This document shows positions 1 through 13,447 of a stretch of 64,000 nt of DNA, one piece after another. A model generated the notes under the pieces. That model did no database searches. It was not told where the DNA came from and was given only the letters and a program-made list of their open reading frames with translations. The translations under genes were made by a program, and so were the position numbers. This stretch comes from Rotaria sordida (lineage: Eukaryota > Rotifera > Eurotatoria > Philodinida > Philodinidae), in assembly GCA_905250125.1 (NCBI GenBank), contig CAJNOL010000160.1, positions 17,987 to 81,986 of the forward strand. The letters run 5' to 3'. Each line of letters opens with the position of its first letter. The stretch's first letter is position 1.

Positions 1-3000
1 CAACAACAACAACAACATTTACTTCAACAACAACAACAACATGCAGCTCATATGCGTCATTATAATCATCCACAACAATATTTACAACAACAACAACAAC
101 AACAACAACAACATAAACCTTCAACAAATAAATTAGATCCATCAAATACAGATACATTTGAAACATTAAGAGCTGATTATGTAACATCAAAATATCTTAC
201 AACAACACATTCACCAAGTCATGAACGGTATATTTCTATTCAATTAAATATTGAATAATCTTATATAATAGATTGTAGTATAACAACTTGAATTTATTAA
301 TAATGATAAAGAATTATTTTGTTGTCTAGAACTAAAAAAAAAATATTTTAAATACAGATCTGATATATACTATTTAATATGAATAAAGTTGTTCCGAAGT
401 TACCAGTAGAGCACATCGGATTAGTCCCGAACTGAGTGTGAATGTTTGAAAATAAAATCGACAGCTACTTTCATATACCCACAATTCCAAAAGAAATTGT
501 TTCCCTAGCAATTAATTATTCTTGTATTAAACTATTTTATTTAATAAATATATGAAAAATACTTATCGAAATCTAAATTTTCTTTATAGTCAACATCGTG
601 TTGGTCCTGAACAAGTTTCTCCTTCTCAATTATCTCCATCAATTGGTCAATCATTACTTCCTCCACCTGCAACAATTGTACCACCAACTTCAAATCCTCC
701 TGTTCCACCATCGTCACATTCTCATCATTCACAACAACAACAACAACAACAACAGCAGCAGCAGCAGCAAGCTGCTTATCTAGTTGCTTCACAATTACTT
801 GCTCAATCAGGTGTATATCCACAAGAATTAATACAAAGTGGTCTTCTACCATATGCATCTTATTATGGTTCATCACCAACAAATCCATCATTTTTTATTG
901 ATCCACGTCTTATGCATGAATATGCTACGGCAGCAGCTAATAGTGAACAATTAAAAGGTTTTATAAGAATCAAATTAATAATATTAATTTTCATTTCTTT
1001 TTTTTTATTATAGCTGAACATCAAAAAGCAGCAATGCGTTTAAATCGACATCATCATCATCATCCTCCATCTTCTTTACGTGGACATTCACCACCCGATC
1101 CATCTTATCCTACTCAAACATCAAAAAGACATTCATATGATTTAGGATATTCAACAAATGATTATCCAACATCTGTTTGGCATACACAAAATATGAATAA
1201 TCCTCAACAACAACAACAACAACAACAACAACAGCAAATGCATCCACAAATGAAACTTAATTCTGGAACAAATGAGAATCCATTATTAAAATTAAATGAA
1301 TTATCTCGATATTCATCAACACGTGTTGCTGAAAGAAATAGTCGGTAAGAAAATTTGTAAAAACATTATTGAGAAAGGAAGACTTATATTTGACTTTCTT
1401 TAAAAAAAAAAAAAAAAAACTTTTCTAATATTGATTTTATGTAGATCACCAGATGATTATCATCATCATGTAAATCAATCACGTAATACTACTGAAAGTC
1501 CATCTATTCATTTTCAACGTGTTGAAGCTGCTCATAATCATCATGTATGTTTAATTATAGGAAGAAAAAAAAAACAACAAAGCATATCATTTTGTTTTCA
1601 TTTTATTAGAAATTATCTTATGATAAATCAAATCCTAATTTACATTTTACGGATCATCCAACAGATGGAAATACATTAAATTATATGAGACAAACTCCAA
1701 ATGTACATAAATCTCAAGTAACTCATCATTCACCTCATCGTCATCATCAACAAAATACAAATTCAAATCAACGTACATTAGTTCCACCAATACAAAATTC
1801 ACCTCATCATCCAGCTTATCTAATTCATAGTCGTCATCATACACCAATTGATACGATATCACCTCATCATCATCAACAACAACAACAACAACAACAACAA
1901 CAGCAACAACAACAACAACAATCACATTATACACAACAACAACGAACATCAGATCATAATGAATCAATAAGAAATACAAAAGAACCTATTTCAATTCAAG
2001 AATTTATGAATAAAAATGTTAATGAGTTTGTTAGTTCAACAAGTAAGAAATTTTTTAAATTAATTAATGAATTATTTTATTACTATATATATATATATGT
2101 ATATATATCAATGACAAACATTTTTTTAATCTAATCATGAATTAAAGTCATCATGACCTTTTATATAATAGGAGAATGTATGAAAACAATTATCATCTAT
2201 CTAATTCGGGGTTGTCTAGTATAAATAATAGTTTGATTGATTATAGTGTATGAGATTTATTTTTGGTTTAATATGAATCTATGTTCTTTTTTTTTATCAG
2301 GAAAAAAAAAAGAATCATGCTTGAACTGATTATCATGCGTCGAATGTACTTCCTTGTTTTCTTTTTTATTTTTATCCACAAGATATATATAATCACCAAC
2401 AATCTTATTTAGCACGTTCTTTTATGTTCTATTGTGTATTATAATAAATAATACTATTATGGCCTTCATTACATTTACTATTCATATCGACCATATATAC
2501 AGAGTGTTATTTTATATATTGGTTTCATTGTTTTCTTATTTTGATAGAGTATAATCGAAAGCAAAAAACTACATAATGTATATATCAACATTCAAAATGA
2601 CATTATAACATTAGAAATCTTTTATATTTCTTAATTGAGATCCTACGATATATTAGAGATCATAGTTATCAAGATTTTTATTAATGAACATAAGTTCATG
2701 ATTATTTGATAACACTTTTTTTTCCTATCTCTAATGATGTACTATTGGAGTTTACGATACAATGAACATTTATATATATATATACATGACATCGAATGAT
2801 TGAGTATTAATTTGTTGGGGTTATGTTATTCAAAAGATTATATATGAGACTTGACATTATCAGATATGCAATGACCTTAAAAAGTTAGTAACACTGTTAT
2901 TCGTCTCGAAAATTATCAGTCCGATAATATACCGATAATGTTATGACATACATTGCTTCTTGTAAAACTCAAATAATTAATCATAAAAATTCTAAATTAA

Positions 3001-6000
3001 ACTTATCCCTCTATTTAAAACTATAGCTAAAAATAATTGTAAGAAACACTTGTAAAAGTGTTTGCGAACAATCTTCTATATTATAGAATAGTTGAAAGAA
3101 GACATAATTTTCTTTTTTTTTCTTCTTTATGTCAAATAAAGTTATTCATGAATAAATATAAACAATAAGAAACTATAATATATGTCGTAGAGTTCTATTG
3201 AAATTTAATTAATTTTTCTCTAAAGAATAAACTAAGAAATAACTTTCATATTTATACTGAACTTTATTTGACATTATTATATAGATATATTTTTATTATC
3301 ATAAATAGAATAAAAATTTTATTATATTTAGATAATGATGTTAAAAATTCTACTAATGATTTATCATCATATGAATCTCATAATAATCAATCGACACGAA
3401 TTCATCAAACAAATGTAAGTTAAATACATATATATTTTTTTTTTTCTTTGTTTTTTTGGTAATTAATTAAAAAATTCTAGAATTCTGATCAACCAATATT
3501 AATCGATGGTGATGATGATTCAAATCCAATTGAACAAACTGATATAACAAATAAAACGAATACAGAAAGTGAAATGTTTGAACGACGTCGTGATAGTTCA
3601 ATTAAAAAAATTCTTTCCGATCAACCTTTAGAAAAACAAGAATATGTTGGTAAGAATTAATTTCCTTTCTTCCCTCAAAAATCGATCTTAGGTCAAATAC
3701 ATGCAAATCGCATAAAATTTTCGAAAGATATTTACTTCTCTGTGAATCTTCATTATATGTACTTAATTTTAATTTAAGAAGATGTCTGATTACAGTACCG
3801 AAATTCTTTTAAGATTTTTATTAGCATTTTTAAATAAAAAATTATCGGAATCGAAAGAGGGATATCTGAAGTAATTTCGTCATAAGCAGCATCTTTTTTC
3901 ATTGCTAAGAAATTCTGAAAAAGAAGTCTGATGTTGCTTAATTATAATAAATAAATTTCAAATCATTTATTATTTTCTTTCTATAGAAATTAATCAAAAA
4001 GTTCAAAATAGTACTGTTGGAGCATCGAAAGTACATTCAAGTAATGATCAAACTAATGTCGAACGATCAAATACTATTGGTGAACGTAAGTATTTTATAG
4101 CAACAAAAAAAAAAAAAACGAAACCTATATTTGATTTTTATTTGTTTTTTTAGGAACAAGATCTCGTGGTTCAATTACAATGCGTATGCTTATGGGTGCA
4201 AATGGTATATATGCTGATGGTAAAGCTCAACCATTGCCAACTACTGGTAAGAATAAATTTTTTTTTTTTAGATATTTGAATCTTAATTAATGTATGTTTT
4301 ATTTGAATAGAAACACAATCAACGAAACGTTCCGTATCTCCTTCTTCAACTGATAAATGTGAAAAAATTGAATATTTAATTCGTGATGAACTTGATCGAG
4401 CATGTCCGGCAACGATTAAACGTGATGGTAAAAACAAACAAACAAAATACTTTTGTTTCATTGATTTTTTTTTTTTTTTTTGTAGAAGCACTAAGTGTAT
4501 TTCAAAAATCATCGTCAAATCCACAACAACAACAACAAAATTCAGCAAAACGATTGCGGTATATAATAAAATATATATGTTGTTAGCAAAAAAATTAAAA
4601 TTTAACTAGAGATAAATTCATACAATAAATCAAGAATATCATTTCATTAATTTACAAAATAAAACATTTTTATCTACTTATTACATTTCTGAAGGATTAA
4701 GTAAAAAGATAATAAAGAAATGTGTTCTAAAATAGATAGAATAAAACAATCTTTCTATGATTAACAACAGCAGTTACATTGTGTTCGACATTTTTAATCT
4801 CATAAGTATTACGCTAACAGCTTTTATTAGATTGTAATGCGTTTGTCTACACGATCGTTATGATTATAGTAAAGCAAGTAATTATATGAATTTATCTCTA
4901 GTTGAATTTTAAATTTGTCTACAACACATAACATATATATATATATAATGGATGGATCATACATAATTGCACTGTTGATATATTTCTAATTTCGATCATA
5001 ACTGGGCAGGGCGGACAACTAGATTCCTGAGTTTCTCAGTCGGAAATGATGCATATTTCTTGACTTGAGATGTTTCATCTATTCTTCATTTGATTGAGAT
5101 TTCTTAAACGTAATCTTACACTAAAATCAAGAATAGATTATAGAAGTTTTTATTTCGTCCTAATTCTTTAGCTTCAACTATTTACATTCTATAAACTATT
5201 GTCCAATAGATTTAAATCAAGCAGATTTAATGACCGATTGTTTTCAACATCTAGTTTGCAAAATCAGTCCGGATTGACTTTTTGACCTTTTTGTTTTTGT
5301 TTAGTTATGTTCAACATATGTATAAAAGATTGCGATATTGAAAGAACCAATAGGGGAGTGTCTCGCAGAGTTATTTTCGTATTTATCTTTTACAGTTTTT
5401 TTGTATGTCTTAAATTTCCATCGTTGTTCAAGTATATCTCAAAACAAATTTTAAAATCATTTCAATCAAATAAAGAATAGAAGAGAAATTTTTTAAAATA
5501 CTAATAGTGTTATTATTCATGGTCCATCTATGATTTTTTTTTAATATATTTTTAAATTTTTATTTAAATAGACCATTACCAAAAGATGAAGAACAACATC
5601 ATTCACCATTTTATTCAACACATGAATCAACAACAAATATACGTGATCCATTTGCATTACAACCACAATCAAAAAGTCAACATCATCAATTAACATCATC
5701 AACACATATTGATAAAACTTGGCAAACATATGCACAACAACAACAATATCATTTAACAAATTCATATACATCACAATTTCCTTCACGATCATCACGTCCA
5801 ACAACAGGTTCAATAACACAAGGTAGTCCTATATCACCATCATTACGTTTATTAACTGATCAACAACAATATTCATCAGCAACAAATAATCAACTTGTTA
5901 ATCCACGTTATTCATGTTATTCTAATAAAAGTAACCAATTCAATTTTATTATTTATTTATATATAACATTTTTGTTTTTCTTTTCTTTTTTTTTTCTTGC

Positions 6001-7566
6001 TATAGATGAACAACAATCTTCACCATCAGGTCAATTATCAACATCACCATTTGATAATTCACCTAAAACAAAAATTGTTCGAAGAGCAAATCAGGTAATT
6101 ATATTCGGGATTCTCAATATTAATAAAAAAAAAAGTATTTTACAATAGAAGATTAAATAGTTGTTTTTAAAAATACATACTTATAAACTATCGTTTCGTA
6201 TCTTTCTTAAATCTTACGATATGCCTTATTTTTACAATTATGCCATCGTTATCATCAGTTATGTACGATACGATAATGTTTAAGTCTTAAAGATCGAAAA
6301 TTTTATACAACGATGCATATGTAAAAGATAATCTTTAATAAATAGATTATCTATGTAAGACTTTATCTTAATTCTGTATTATGTCAAACATACGAGAAAG
6401 GAATTAGCGAAGACTTTCGACTTGAAGTTCATTGTTTTCTCCTTGCAAACTGAGGATATATTACTAAAACGTTTTGATCTAACCAAAAAAAAAACTTCTT
6501 CAGTTTGTAAGCTCAAGTTTTATTCTCAATCTCTAATCGAGATCTTTATGTGAACAAAATTCAAAAGTTTGACTTCTTTGTAAAGTTGAAATTCTATAGT
6601 AAAATATAGATATTGTCTTTAACTTTTTATCATTTGAAATACTCAATAGTTTCAATTATTTATTTTTCTGAGTCTTTCTGTAAATTCTATTATATACTTT
6701 TTCACTAAAGAAAAACAGTTAGACTGACGAGAGAACCTGCCAAGGTGATACCTTGCGCTTGAGATCCCAGTTATTACATAGAGTCTATGGAAACTAGAAG
6801 GATTCTTCTCCGTGTATTGCCTTGTTACAGTTATGAGGAGTTTTTACTTTTAGCACGGTATTTATAATAGAAAAAAATCAGACAAACGAATTTTGATCTA
6901 AAGCTTTGTCCATAGACAGCTCTTGAAGCCATTAGAATTTTCATGGTTTTTTTAATCAATTCTGTGCCAAAGGTTAACACTCATATCATCTCGGATCGTT
7001 TCTCCTTGTGAAGAAAGGTATCCGGCTGAATATTACAGCTAATCTTTTGCAAATTATAGGTTTCTATTTAGTAGTTTTAAAATATATTATACAATATCAA
7101 TAGATAAATTCGATGATTTCAAAGAAAATTTTATCATTAAAACGACTTATATTTAAATATTTCAATTTGAAATCTAATTTAGACATATTCATCTCCATCT
7201 GATATTCAACATGAATCAACAAGTGGTGATCATTCATCAACTTTGATCAGTCCACCTATTAATCCAATATCGACTGATAGTAATACTCCACCAACAATTG
7301 CATCACCAACAACTTCAATCTCATTAAATAGTTCACATCCACTTAAAAAACGTTTAATTAGTGAATATGAACTTGAACAACAACGAAATTCACCAGTTGT
7401 ACCACCAATAACAAGTACATCTACTGAAAGAATTGAAACAACAGATGAAATAACAAATAATACAAATATTGATATATCAAAAAATGATACAGAAAATGTT
7501 TCTAATACTGAAGTAACTATTGAAACAACTACTAAACCTATTGAAGAAACTGAAAATTCAACGTGA
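1..7566 (+). CDS. NCoR/SMRT-like nuclear receptor corepressor, C-terminal part (5' end outside window)
   Basis: Fourteen exons join in one frame to about 974 residues ending at TGA 7564-7566: 1-227, 590-957, 1014-1344, 1445-1544, 1610-2042, 3332-3414, 3481-3649, 3987-4085, 4154-4246, 4311-4427, 4486-4558, 5572-5930, 6006-6094, 7183-7566. All junctions are GT-AG and phases match. The protein is mostly disordered: glutamine runs (around 85-111, 733-770, 1205-1234, 1875-1920), His clusters, and Ser/Thr/Pro stretches. Evidence for the family is limited to short motifs: TGSITQGSP in exon 5572-5930 and RGSITM in exon 4154-4246 (corepressors carry repeated GSITQGTP motifs), plus LRADYVTS near residue 55, like the DYITSQQM segment of SMRT. 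In that family the C-terminal half binds nuclear receptors and the N-terminal half recruits HDAC3; the SANT domains would lie upstream of this window. I see no convincing CoRNR box. It could be another polyQ transcription regulator. Confidence 0.55.
2043..3331 (+). other. Long intron of the corepressor-like gene
   Basis: AT-rich 1.29-kb intron, bounded by GTAAGA and TTTAG. An open segment at 2172-2247 looks Asn/Ser-rich like the gene, but its frame does not fit the flanking exon phases, whereas exon 1610-2042 joins directly to 3332-3414. No repeat or RNA gene seen. Confidence 0.5.
3673..3905. repeat. Dispersed repeat family A, copy 1 (short, internally deleted)
   Basis: Lies in the intron 3650-3986. 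It opens with CTCAAAAATCGATCTTAGGT, which recurs almost unchanged at about 37158 and 53281, followed by further matching blocks. This copy is much shorter than the other two. No open frame or terminal repeat is visible in it. Confidence 0.6.
4595..4914. mobile_element. Small inverted-repeat element (MITE-like) in intron
   Basis: About 320 bp inside the 1.0-kb intron 4559-5571. The ends are inverted copies about 30 bp long that share AACTAGAGATAAATTCATA with a single mismatch in the neighbouring bases. The interior is AT-rich and non-coding. No clear target-site duplication. The rest of this intron up to 5571 shows nothing I can name. Confidence 0.55.
6095..7182 (+). other. Long last intron of the corepressor-like gene
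   Basis: A 1.09-kb AT-rich intron bounded by GTAATT and TTTAG. No repeats, RNA genes or coding-like segments recognised. Confidence 0.4.
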
Positions 7567-8711
7567 ATTTCTTGCTTTCGTTTTTTTTTCTATTCTTTAA
7601 ATCTTGTAAAAGTATTTTATTTTTTGCTCAATCAACCGGTCGTTGTCTCTATTGATTTTTGTTTGTTTGTTGTTGATTTATATTTAGCATTGAAACAGTG
7701 AACAAAAAACAAAAGGCGAAGAAAAAAAAAAAAACATGAATTTCTCGATGTGTTTTTTCTATATATGGCGTTTATATTTAAAAACATAGAATTGTGTTTT
7801 TTTTTTGTGTATAAATAGTTATATATGTCGAAAATTTCATCCTCCTATTCTTGGTATGTATGTATGTCTATGAGTTTTTCTATTAAAAAAAAAATAAACA
7901 AAGACTCTACTTTTTTTCGTTGTTATTATATTGTCGAGTTGTTTCTATTTGTTTTTCTTTTGCTTTGTCCTCATTTATTCATTTCTAATAGAGTTGATGT
8001 GTATCAAAATCTGAACATATACCGACATTTCTTTCCTTTTTTTTTTTTGTTTTGTTAAAATTTTCTTTTTGTCTTTTCTCATTAATTGTTGTTCTTAAGA
8101 AAAAAACGTTTTCTTTTTTCTTTCTCTTCTGTATCGTTCGTCTATTCAACATTTAAATAAAAGAAATTTTCGTATTTTAATTTACAATTTATGAAATAGT
8201 TTCTTATCAAACAAACTATATTACATGTAGTGTCCTGTAATCTAGTCGGATATTCATTCGAAGCATAGGTCTGGGTGCTAAGCGTGAAAAAAAAATGTCG
8301 ATTTGGATTCGAGTATGAAATTATAGCCGAACCTGACCCGACAATTAATGAAATCTCGACGTTTTGAAATATTTTTAACTTTTCAAACTGCTATTGATAT
8401 AAAAGTATTGAAATGAAAACCAGTTCGATTATAATTGAGAAAATTTATTCATATGATGAAGTAACTGAATATATGGAGAGGAAAACGAATTATCACAGTG
8501 GTAAGAGACCAAGTGAATACTAAATCACTTACTTTTTTGTGGAATTTGAAATGATCTCTTTTTTGTTACTGTTTAGGGAAGAAACTAAATTGTATACTTT
8601 TTCATATCAAAAAACAAGCTTGAAAATCCTACTGCAATTACGAAAGTATCTGTCGGATATCGATTAGCTCTGGTCTAGGTCCGGTTGTGAAATGTTGTAC
8701 CCGTACAGGAT
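7567..8711. other. 3' flank and spacer before transposon
   Basis: AT-rich with T-rich tracts just after the corepressor stop, probably its 3' UTR. Potential AATAAA at about 8156-8161 is preceded by T-rich sequence. No coding segment is convincing between here and the transposon end at 8712. Confidence 0.4.
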
Positions 8712-9281
8712 ACTAATGTCCTTTTCAAAATAAATGACGGGGATTGTTTTTCGAATAACTCTTCAATGAGAAGAGCTATCGATCTGTGGTTTTCACCATT
8801 AGAAAGAAGTTGACCTTCGGCAACTTTCACATACTAGTTAACAAAATCAGCTTATAAATTTGATGAGCAGTCAGTGAAATTCAAAGAAGAAATTAAAATC
8901 CTATGAAAAATGTATAGAATTTTAATTATGAGGGGTGCATTAGATTCGCCTATTCAAGATCTTTAACTTTATTTAAACTCGAAATTTTTATTTTATATTA
9001 TTCAAAAGATATACACTCAATACTGATCGTTAAAAATGCTCGAAACAACCTTTTTTGAAATTTTTTTTTAAGCTCAAATAGTTCTACATCCATTAATAAA
9101 TAGCTAGACTTTTGACTATTCTGAATAGAATGAAGGTGTTCATATTGTAATGAAATCATTCTTTGTCATGTAAAAGCTGTAAGAATTACATTATATCACC
9201 AATCGTGTATTCTAGTCGGCAAGTATAATAACGCAAAACATTTCTACATGATAAATATCTGTTTAGCATCTTTGATTAGAC
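8712..9281 (+). repeat. Left terminal inverted repeat of the transposon
   Basis: About 570 bp, matching the reverse complement of 11548-12119 through to the inner boundary GATTAGAC. Small differences and short indels are spread along it, indicating an old insertion. Confidence 0.85.
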
Positions 9282-9871
9282 CAGAGGCACCTCTATTTTA
9301 ATATTGATGTCACGTAAAATTTTTCATTTCTGTGTAGTCTTTACTGACAACATGTCATGTAGAAGAAATTGTATCTGTTGCATGGATAAAAACATGAGCT
9401 AATTACAGAAAAGAGACAATTTTTTTTTTGTTGGTTTAGACGTATAGATCGCTATTGGTGTCGCGTAATTCTATGAAAACAAAAGCAACTGCCATGACCG
9501 ATGGCTACGAGATACATGTTTTGTTGTACTGCTTGATCATTCTCTGTGCTGCATTTTTGAGTTTATTTTTTTGTTCTTTTCTTTTCTCCACCTTTCATCA
9601 TATGCGTCACTCTTTGAATAAGAACGGATTGCAAGTATGCGGTATATGAGCAAGATACTATGTTGGACGAGAGAGATATGTATGATCCTTTGTTTTGTAT
9701 TGTGTGAGCGCATTTTTTTCTTTCATATTTTTGTTTTGTGGTTGGTTTTTTAGTTTCTTTAGGAATAAAGCATGTTTTCACAGAAATGTATCGTATTAAA
9801 CATTTTAGACGAAGTTCACTAATCGATGACATTCCAACAGGTCACAATTTCTCACAGGACACGAAATTCCA

Positions 9872-11467
9872 TTGAATAATGTAAATGATCGTATTAAATC
9901 TATTCTTGGCATTTCAATGAGATCAGTTGAAAGACTAAAGAGAGAAATAAGAGAGCAGGAAGGGGAACTGTTGGAAAAAGAAAACGAATTGATTGAATTA
10001 CGGAAGAAACGGGATCAAGAAAAACAAGACAAAGAAGATGCAGCAATTCAGGCAACTCTTCGACTTCGAAATCCACATACCAGATCAAGATCATAATCAT
10101 CATCATCGACTTCTGCTGCATTCGATACTACCACGTCAATATTCATACCTGTTGTTAAACCATTGCAAAAACGGGGTCATGTTGGTCGTTCATCTATCAT
10201 TTTGACAAAAGATCAAAAAGAAAATGTTCGGTAAGTACCTTACGAGAATAGAGTTCGTAACATATGTGCACTATTTATAGATACTATTTTCATCTGATAT
10301 TAGCTGAACGAATATACCCAACCGTATACAAAGTTCTTACTCGAATTTTGAGTGACGTTCCTAATTTTTCAATTCGTTCGATATCATCGTTGTGGCGTTG
10401 GATGAAGAAGTTAGGTTTTGAATATAAAAGAACATCAAAAGTTGTTGTCCTCTCGATTCTCCTTTCTACATGGCAACTCGTGCACGTTATTTTGCAAAGA
10501 TGGATGAATTGAGAAACAATAGGACGATTATCTTTTGGCAAGATGAGACATGGTGTAATCAGAATGAAGAAAAAACTTTCGTGTGGACCGATAGACACAC
10601 AGATATTCGCCGTTTACGACCCAATCAGTGGCAAAAGTATGATTTCTTGTCTCGTTAAAATGGTCTATGACTTTTTTCTGTATAGGACAACGGCTTGCTA
10701 TTTCTGCATTGATGGGCGCCTCAGGTTTTTATGCATCATCTATTGATATATTTGAATGTAGTGAGGATCATCGTATGAATTTAAAATATTTTTTGGAGTG
10801 GACTGATCGTACCGCTTCTCTTCTTCGGAAACAATTTGGTAATATTTGTTTTTTGTCATTTCTATTGTTACATTCGAGCTTAGAAAAATATGCAAAAATT
10901 GTTCTAATGATTGATAATACCAAATGGCATAATCAATTTACAAATGACACAATGCCACCGAAAAGATCATGATGTAAAGAAACCATCATACAATGACTTA
11001 ATAGTCATAATATAATTGTTCTTGCAACAGCTGTCAAAGCTGAATTACTTAAGATTGCTGTGAAAAGCCATCCCGAAAAACGATATGAAATCGATAAAGC
11101 AGCAAAACAATACAATGTTGATATTTTACAGTAAGCTGTTAATCTTATATTTCGCCTTAGTCTTGAGACAAATGTTCATAGTTTGCCCGTCAAACATTGT
11201 TTGCTCAATCCAATGGAGTTGGCATAGGCTACATTGAAGCAATATGTGCGAGGTAACAATGTCAATTTTCGTCTCAGCCATGTTCGATAGATATCACAAA
11301 AATGGATGCTAGGCTTAAACGCAGATACAGTTACGGCTTACCTCAAGCATGTATACAATATTGAGGAAACGTTCAAGAAATCTTATGCTTTTATCGAACA
11401 ACTCGAAGATGAACTGATAGATAATGATGATGAGGAGGAGGAAGAATTGGATTCCAAGGCCGAATAA
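9872..11467 (+). pseudogene. DDE transposase (Tc1/mariner-IS630, DDE_3-like), broken
   Basis: The conceptual product starts with a helix-turn-helix-like segment near 9872-9960 (GISMRSVERLKREI), followed by a charged coiled stretch. A catalytic-core fragment follows with the first Asp in FWQDETW (codon 10542), the second in LMIDNTKWHN (codon 10913), and the third acidic residue in LLNPMEL (Glu codon 11216). Spliceable introns remain at about 10230-10280 and 10638-10687. Damage is plain: a frame change near 10450, another near 10970, a third near 11000, and in-frame TAG codons at 11225 and 11288. The family cuts and pastes DNA at TA sites. The ends are acidic (11400-11467). It is not expected to be active. 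Confidence 0.8.
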
Positions 11468-11547
11468 ATAACTGATTGATAACCAAATTCTACTTCTCTT
11501 TTGTTGTTTCATGTTACCAACTGTTGATTTAAAAGAAATAACTGCAT

Positions 11548-12119
11548 GTCTAATCAAAGATACTAAACAGATATTTATCATGTAGAAATGTGTTGCGTTA
11601 TTATACTTGCCGACTAGAATACACGATTGGTGATATAATGTAATTCTTACTGCCTTTACATGATAAAGAATGATTTCATTACAATATGAACACCTTCATT
11701 CTATTCAGAATAGTCAAAAGTCTAACTATTTATTAATGGATGCAGAATTATTCGAGCTTAAAAAAAAATTTCACAAAAAGGTTGTTTCGAGCATTTTTAA
11801 CGATCAGCATTGAGTGTATATCTTTTGAATAATATAAAATAAAAATTTCGAGTTTAAATAAAGTTAAAGATCTTGAATAGGCGAATCTAATGCACCCCTC
11901 ATAATTGAAATTTTATACATTTCTCATAGGACTTTAATTTCTTCTTTGAATTTCACTGACTGCTCATCAAATTTATAAGCTGATTTTGTTAACTAGTATG
12001 TGAAAGTGGCCGAAGGTCAACCTCTTTCTCATGGTGAAAACCACAGATCGATAGCTCTTTTCGTTGAAGAGTTATTCGAGAAACAACCCCCCGTCTTTTA
12101 TTTTGAGATGGACATTAGT
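11548..12119 (-). repeat. Right terminal inverted repeat of the transposon
   Basis: Reverse-complement partner of 8712-9281, about 572 bp. The outer segment, near 12000-12119, also resembles the ends of the intronic MITE at 42149-42684. Confidence 0.85.
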
Positions 12120-12962
12120 TGAATGTATATTCTTTACTTACTAGACATACACATCGAAAATTATCATTTTTTGTTACGATGATCTCGAGAACAGAGAGAT
12201 AGATGTTCTTCTACTGTTTGATTCATGCATCAAAGAAGGAAAAAATTATATTAACAGCGTGGATTTGTACGGAATTTTTTTTCGTATGAAACTCTTATAT
12301 TTGAAATCAAAACCGACTGTATGTCTTAAGCTCTTTACCTTTGTTATGCCATAAATAACAGGAGTTAAAAAAGCTAATTGTAGTCGTAGCAATAGGGTGA
12401 ATATATATTTCACTCAACAAGAATGCATCAAATGAAACCTAACATAGAGCGTTGTTCTAAATTTCATCCTCTATCTACAAAGACGTGATATGTAAAAATT
12501 TGCTATGTATTTAGTGAGATCTGTACTTACGTTGTTGCTTGGACTGTAAGCTTTTTACTTCTGCTATTCATATTGTAAGAAAGCTATATAACTTAAGTAA
12601 TATAATTTGTTTTGAATTCAAATACAAGCGTTTCCTAAAGGAAAAGATTCCCTACAAATTCATGCTTTTAAACCAACTTTTAACTTCTTCGATGAGTGTA
12701 TAAAATAGTATAAGAGCGTCTATCTGTGATTGTTATATATATAGGAGACGACTAAAAGAATTTCCTATTCTAATAGAATATCTAAAGCAATTTGTTGTGC
12801 TCTTGCTGATGATATATTGAGCAATAAAATTATCTACTAGTTGAATAATTGTGATACTTAATAGTGCCCTATAATTCTATAATATTTCATCATTCGTCAA
12901 TTAGTGTGACAAAATAAGAATTTCGATCAAAGCTGAACTGTACTGTATATTCAAATGAGAGT
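12120..12962. other. Spacer between transposon and mariner scraps
   Basis: AT-rich, no coding segment, tandem repeat or inverted repeat that I can support. Confidence 0.4.
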
Positions 12963-13095
12963 TATTTATGATAAACTGTGTTGTGTTTTCGACGGTTGGG
13001 CTCCATCTCTTAGAACGGTTGAAAGCTTATATGAATAGTTTCATGAGGATCGAAAAGATGTTGAAGACGAAGAACAATCTATAACAGGCCTATAA
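12963..13095 (+). pseudogene. Mariner transposase N-terminal scrap (plus strand)
   Basis: A short translated stretch, RTVESLYE-stop-FHEDRKDVEDEEQS, fits the mariner segment that links the two helix-turn-helix motifs (family pattern RTV..WF..F..GRE..EDD). The stop (TAG 13036-13038) sits where the family has Trp. No catalytic part follows. Recognition rests on motif memory over about 25 residues, so confidence is limited. Confidence 0.4.
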
Positions 13096-13135
13096 TTCAG
13101 ACCATACCTTCCATGATCATCCTTAAGGTTAACTG

Positions 13136-13447
13136 TTACGATACGTAACTAGCCGTCATCTTTTTAAGTTTGCAATGATTAGAGATTATTTGTTGGAGAG
13201 CGCCATGATTCAGATTAGTTTTCGCTTGTAAATTATCAATTGTAATATGAGGATCATCATTAATAAAGCAATGGATCTGTTCAACTTTTTCAGATGTTGT
13301 TCGATGACAGACACGCCGGATCATGCTCACGACGTTCACGAAGCCATTCATATCATTTTTCAACCATTCTGAGACGTGGAGCCTGGGTGCCGCAAATAAA
13401 ATATAGTGCAGTACGGACTTAAATGTAAAAGTAAAAGTTTTCTTCAT
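13136..13447 (-). pseudogene. Mariner transposase N-terminal fragment (minus strand)
   Basis: An open stretch of 103 codons on the minus strand. Its second half reads SEKVEQIHCFINDDPHITID, then NHGALQQIISNHCKLKKM, matching the mariner second helix-turn-helix (family pattern R.T..EIA..L..S.G.V..II...L...K). The catalytic DDD domain is absent downstream (lower coordinates), so this is a truncated relic. It faces the plus-strand scrap 40 bp away; the two may come from two copies or from one inverted copy. Confidence 0.5.

Larger units (their letters stand above)
8712..12119 (+). mobile_element. Tc1/mariner-IS630 superfamily transposon with about 570-bp terminal inverted repeats, decayed
   Basis: A 3.4-kb element bounded by long inverted repeats whose outermost bases read ACTAATGTCC on the left and GGACATTAGT on the right. 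The interior holds a broken DDE transposase on the plus strand. The left flank has TA directly before CTAATG, while the right flank reads TT, so a TA target duplication typical of this superfamily may have been lost by mutation. The very long inverted repeats are unusual, since classical Tc1 elements have tens to about 200 bp. Several stops and frameshifts show that the copy is not functional. Confidence 0.8.

Noticed and set aside
2172-2247. Asn/Ser-rich open segment considered as an extra corepressor exon
   Set aside because: The frame that looks coding requires two leftover bases from the preceding exon, which leaves one; the exons on either side join perfectly without it.
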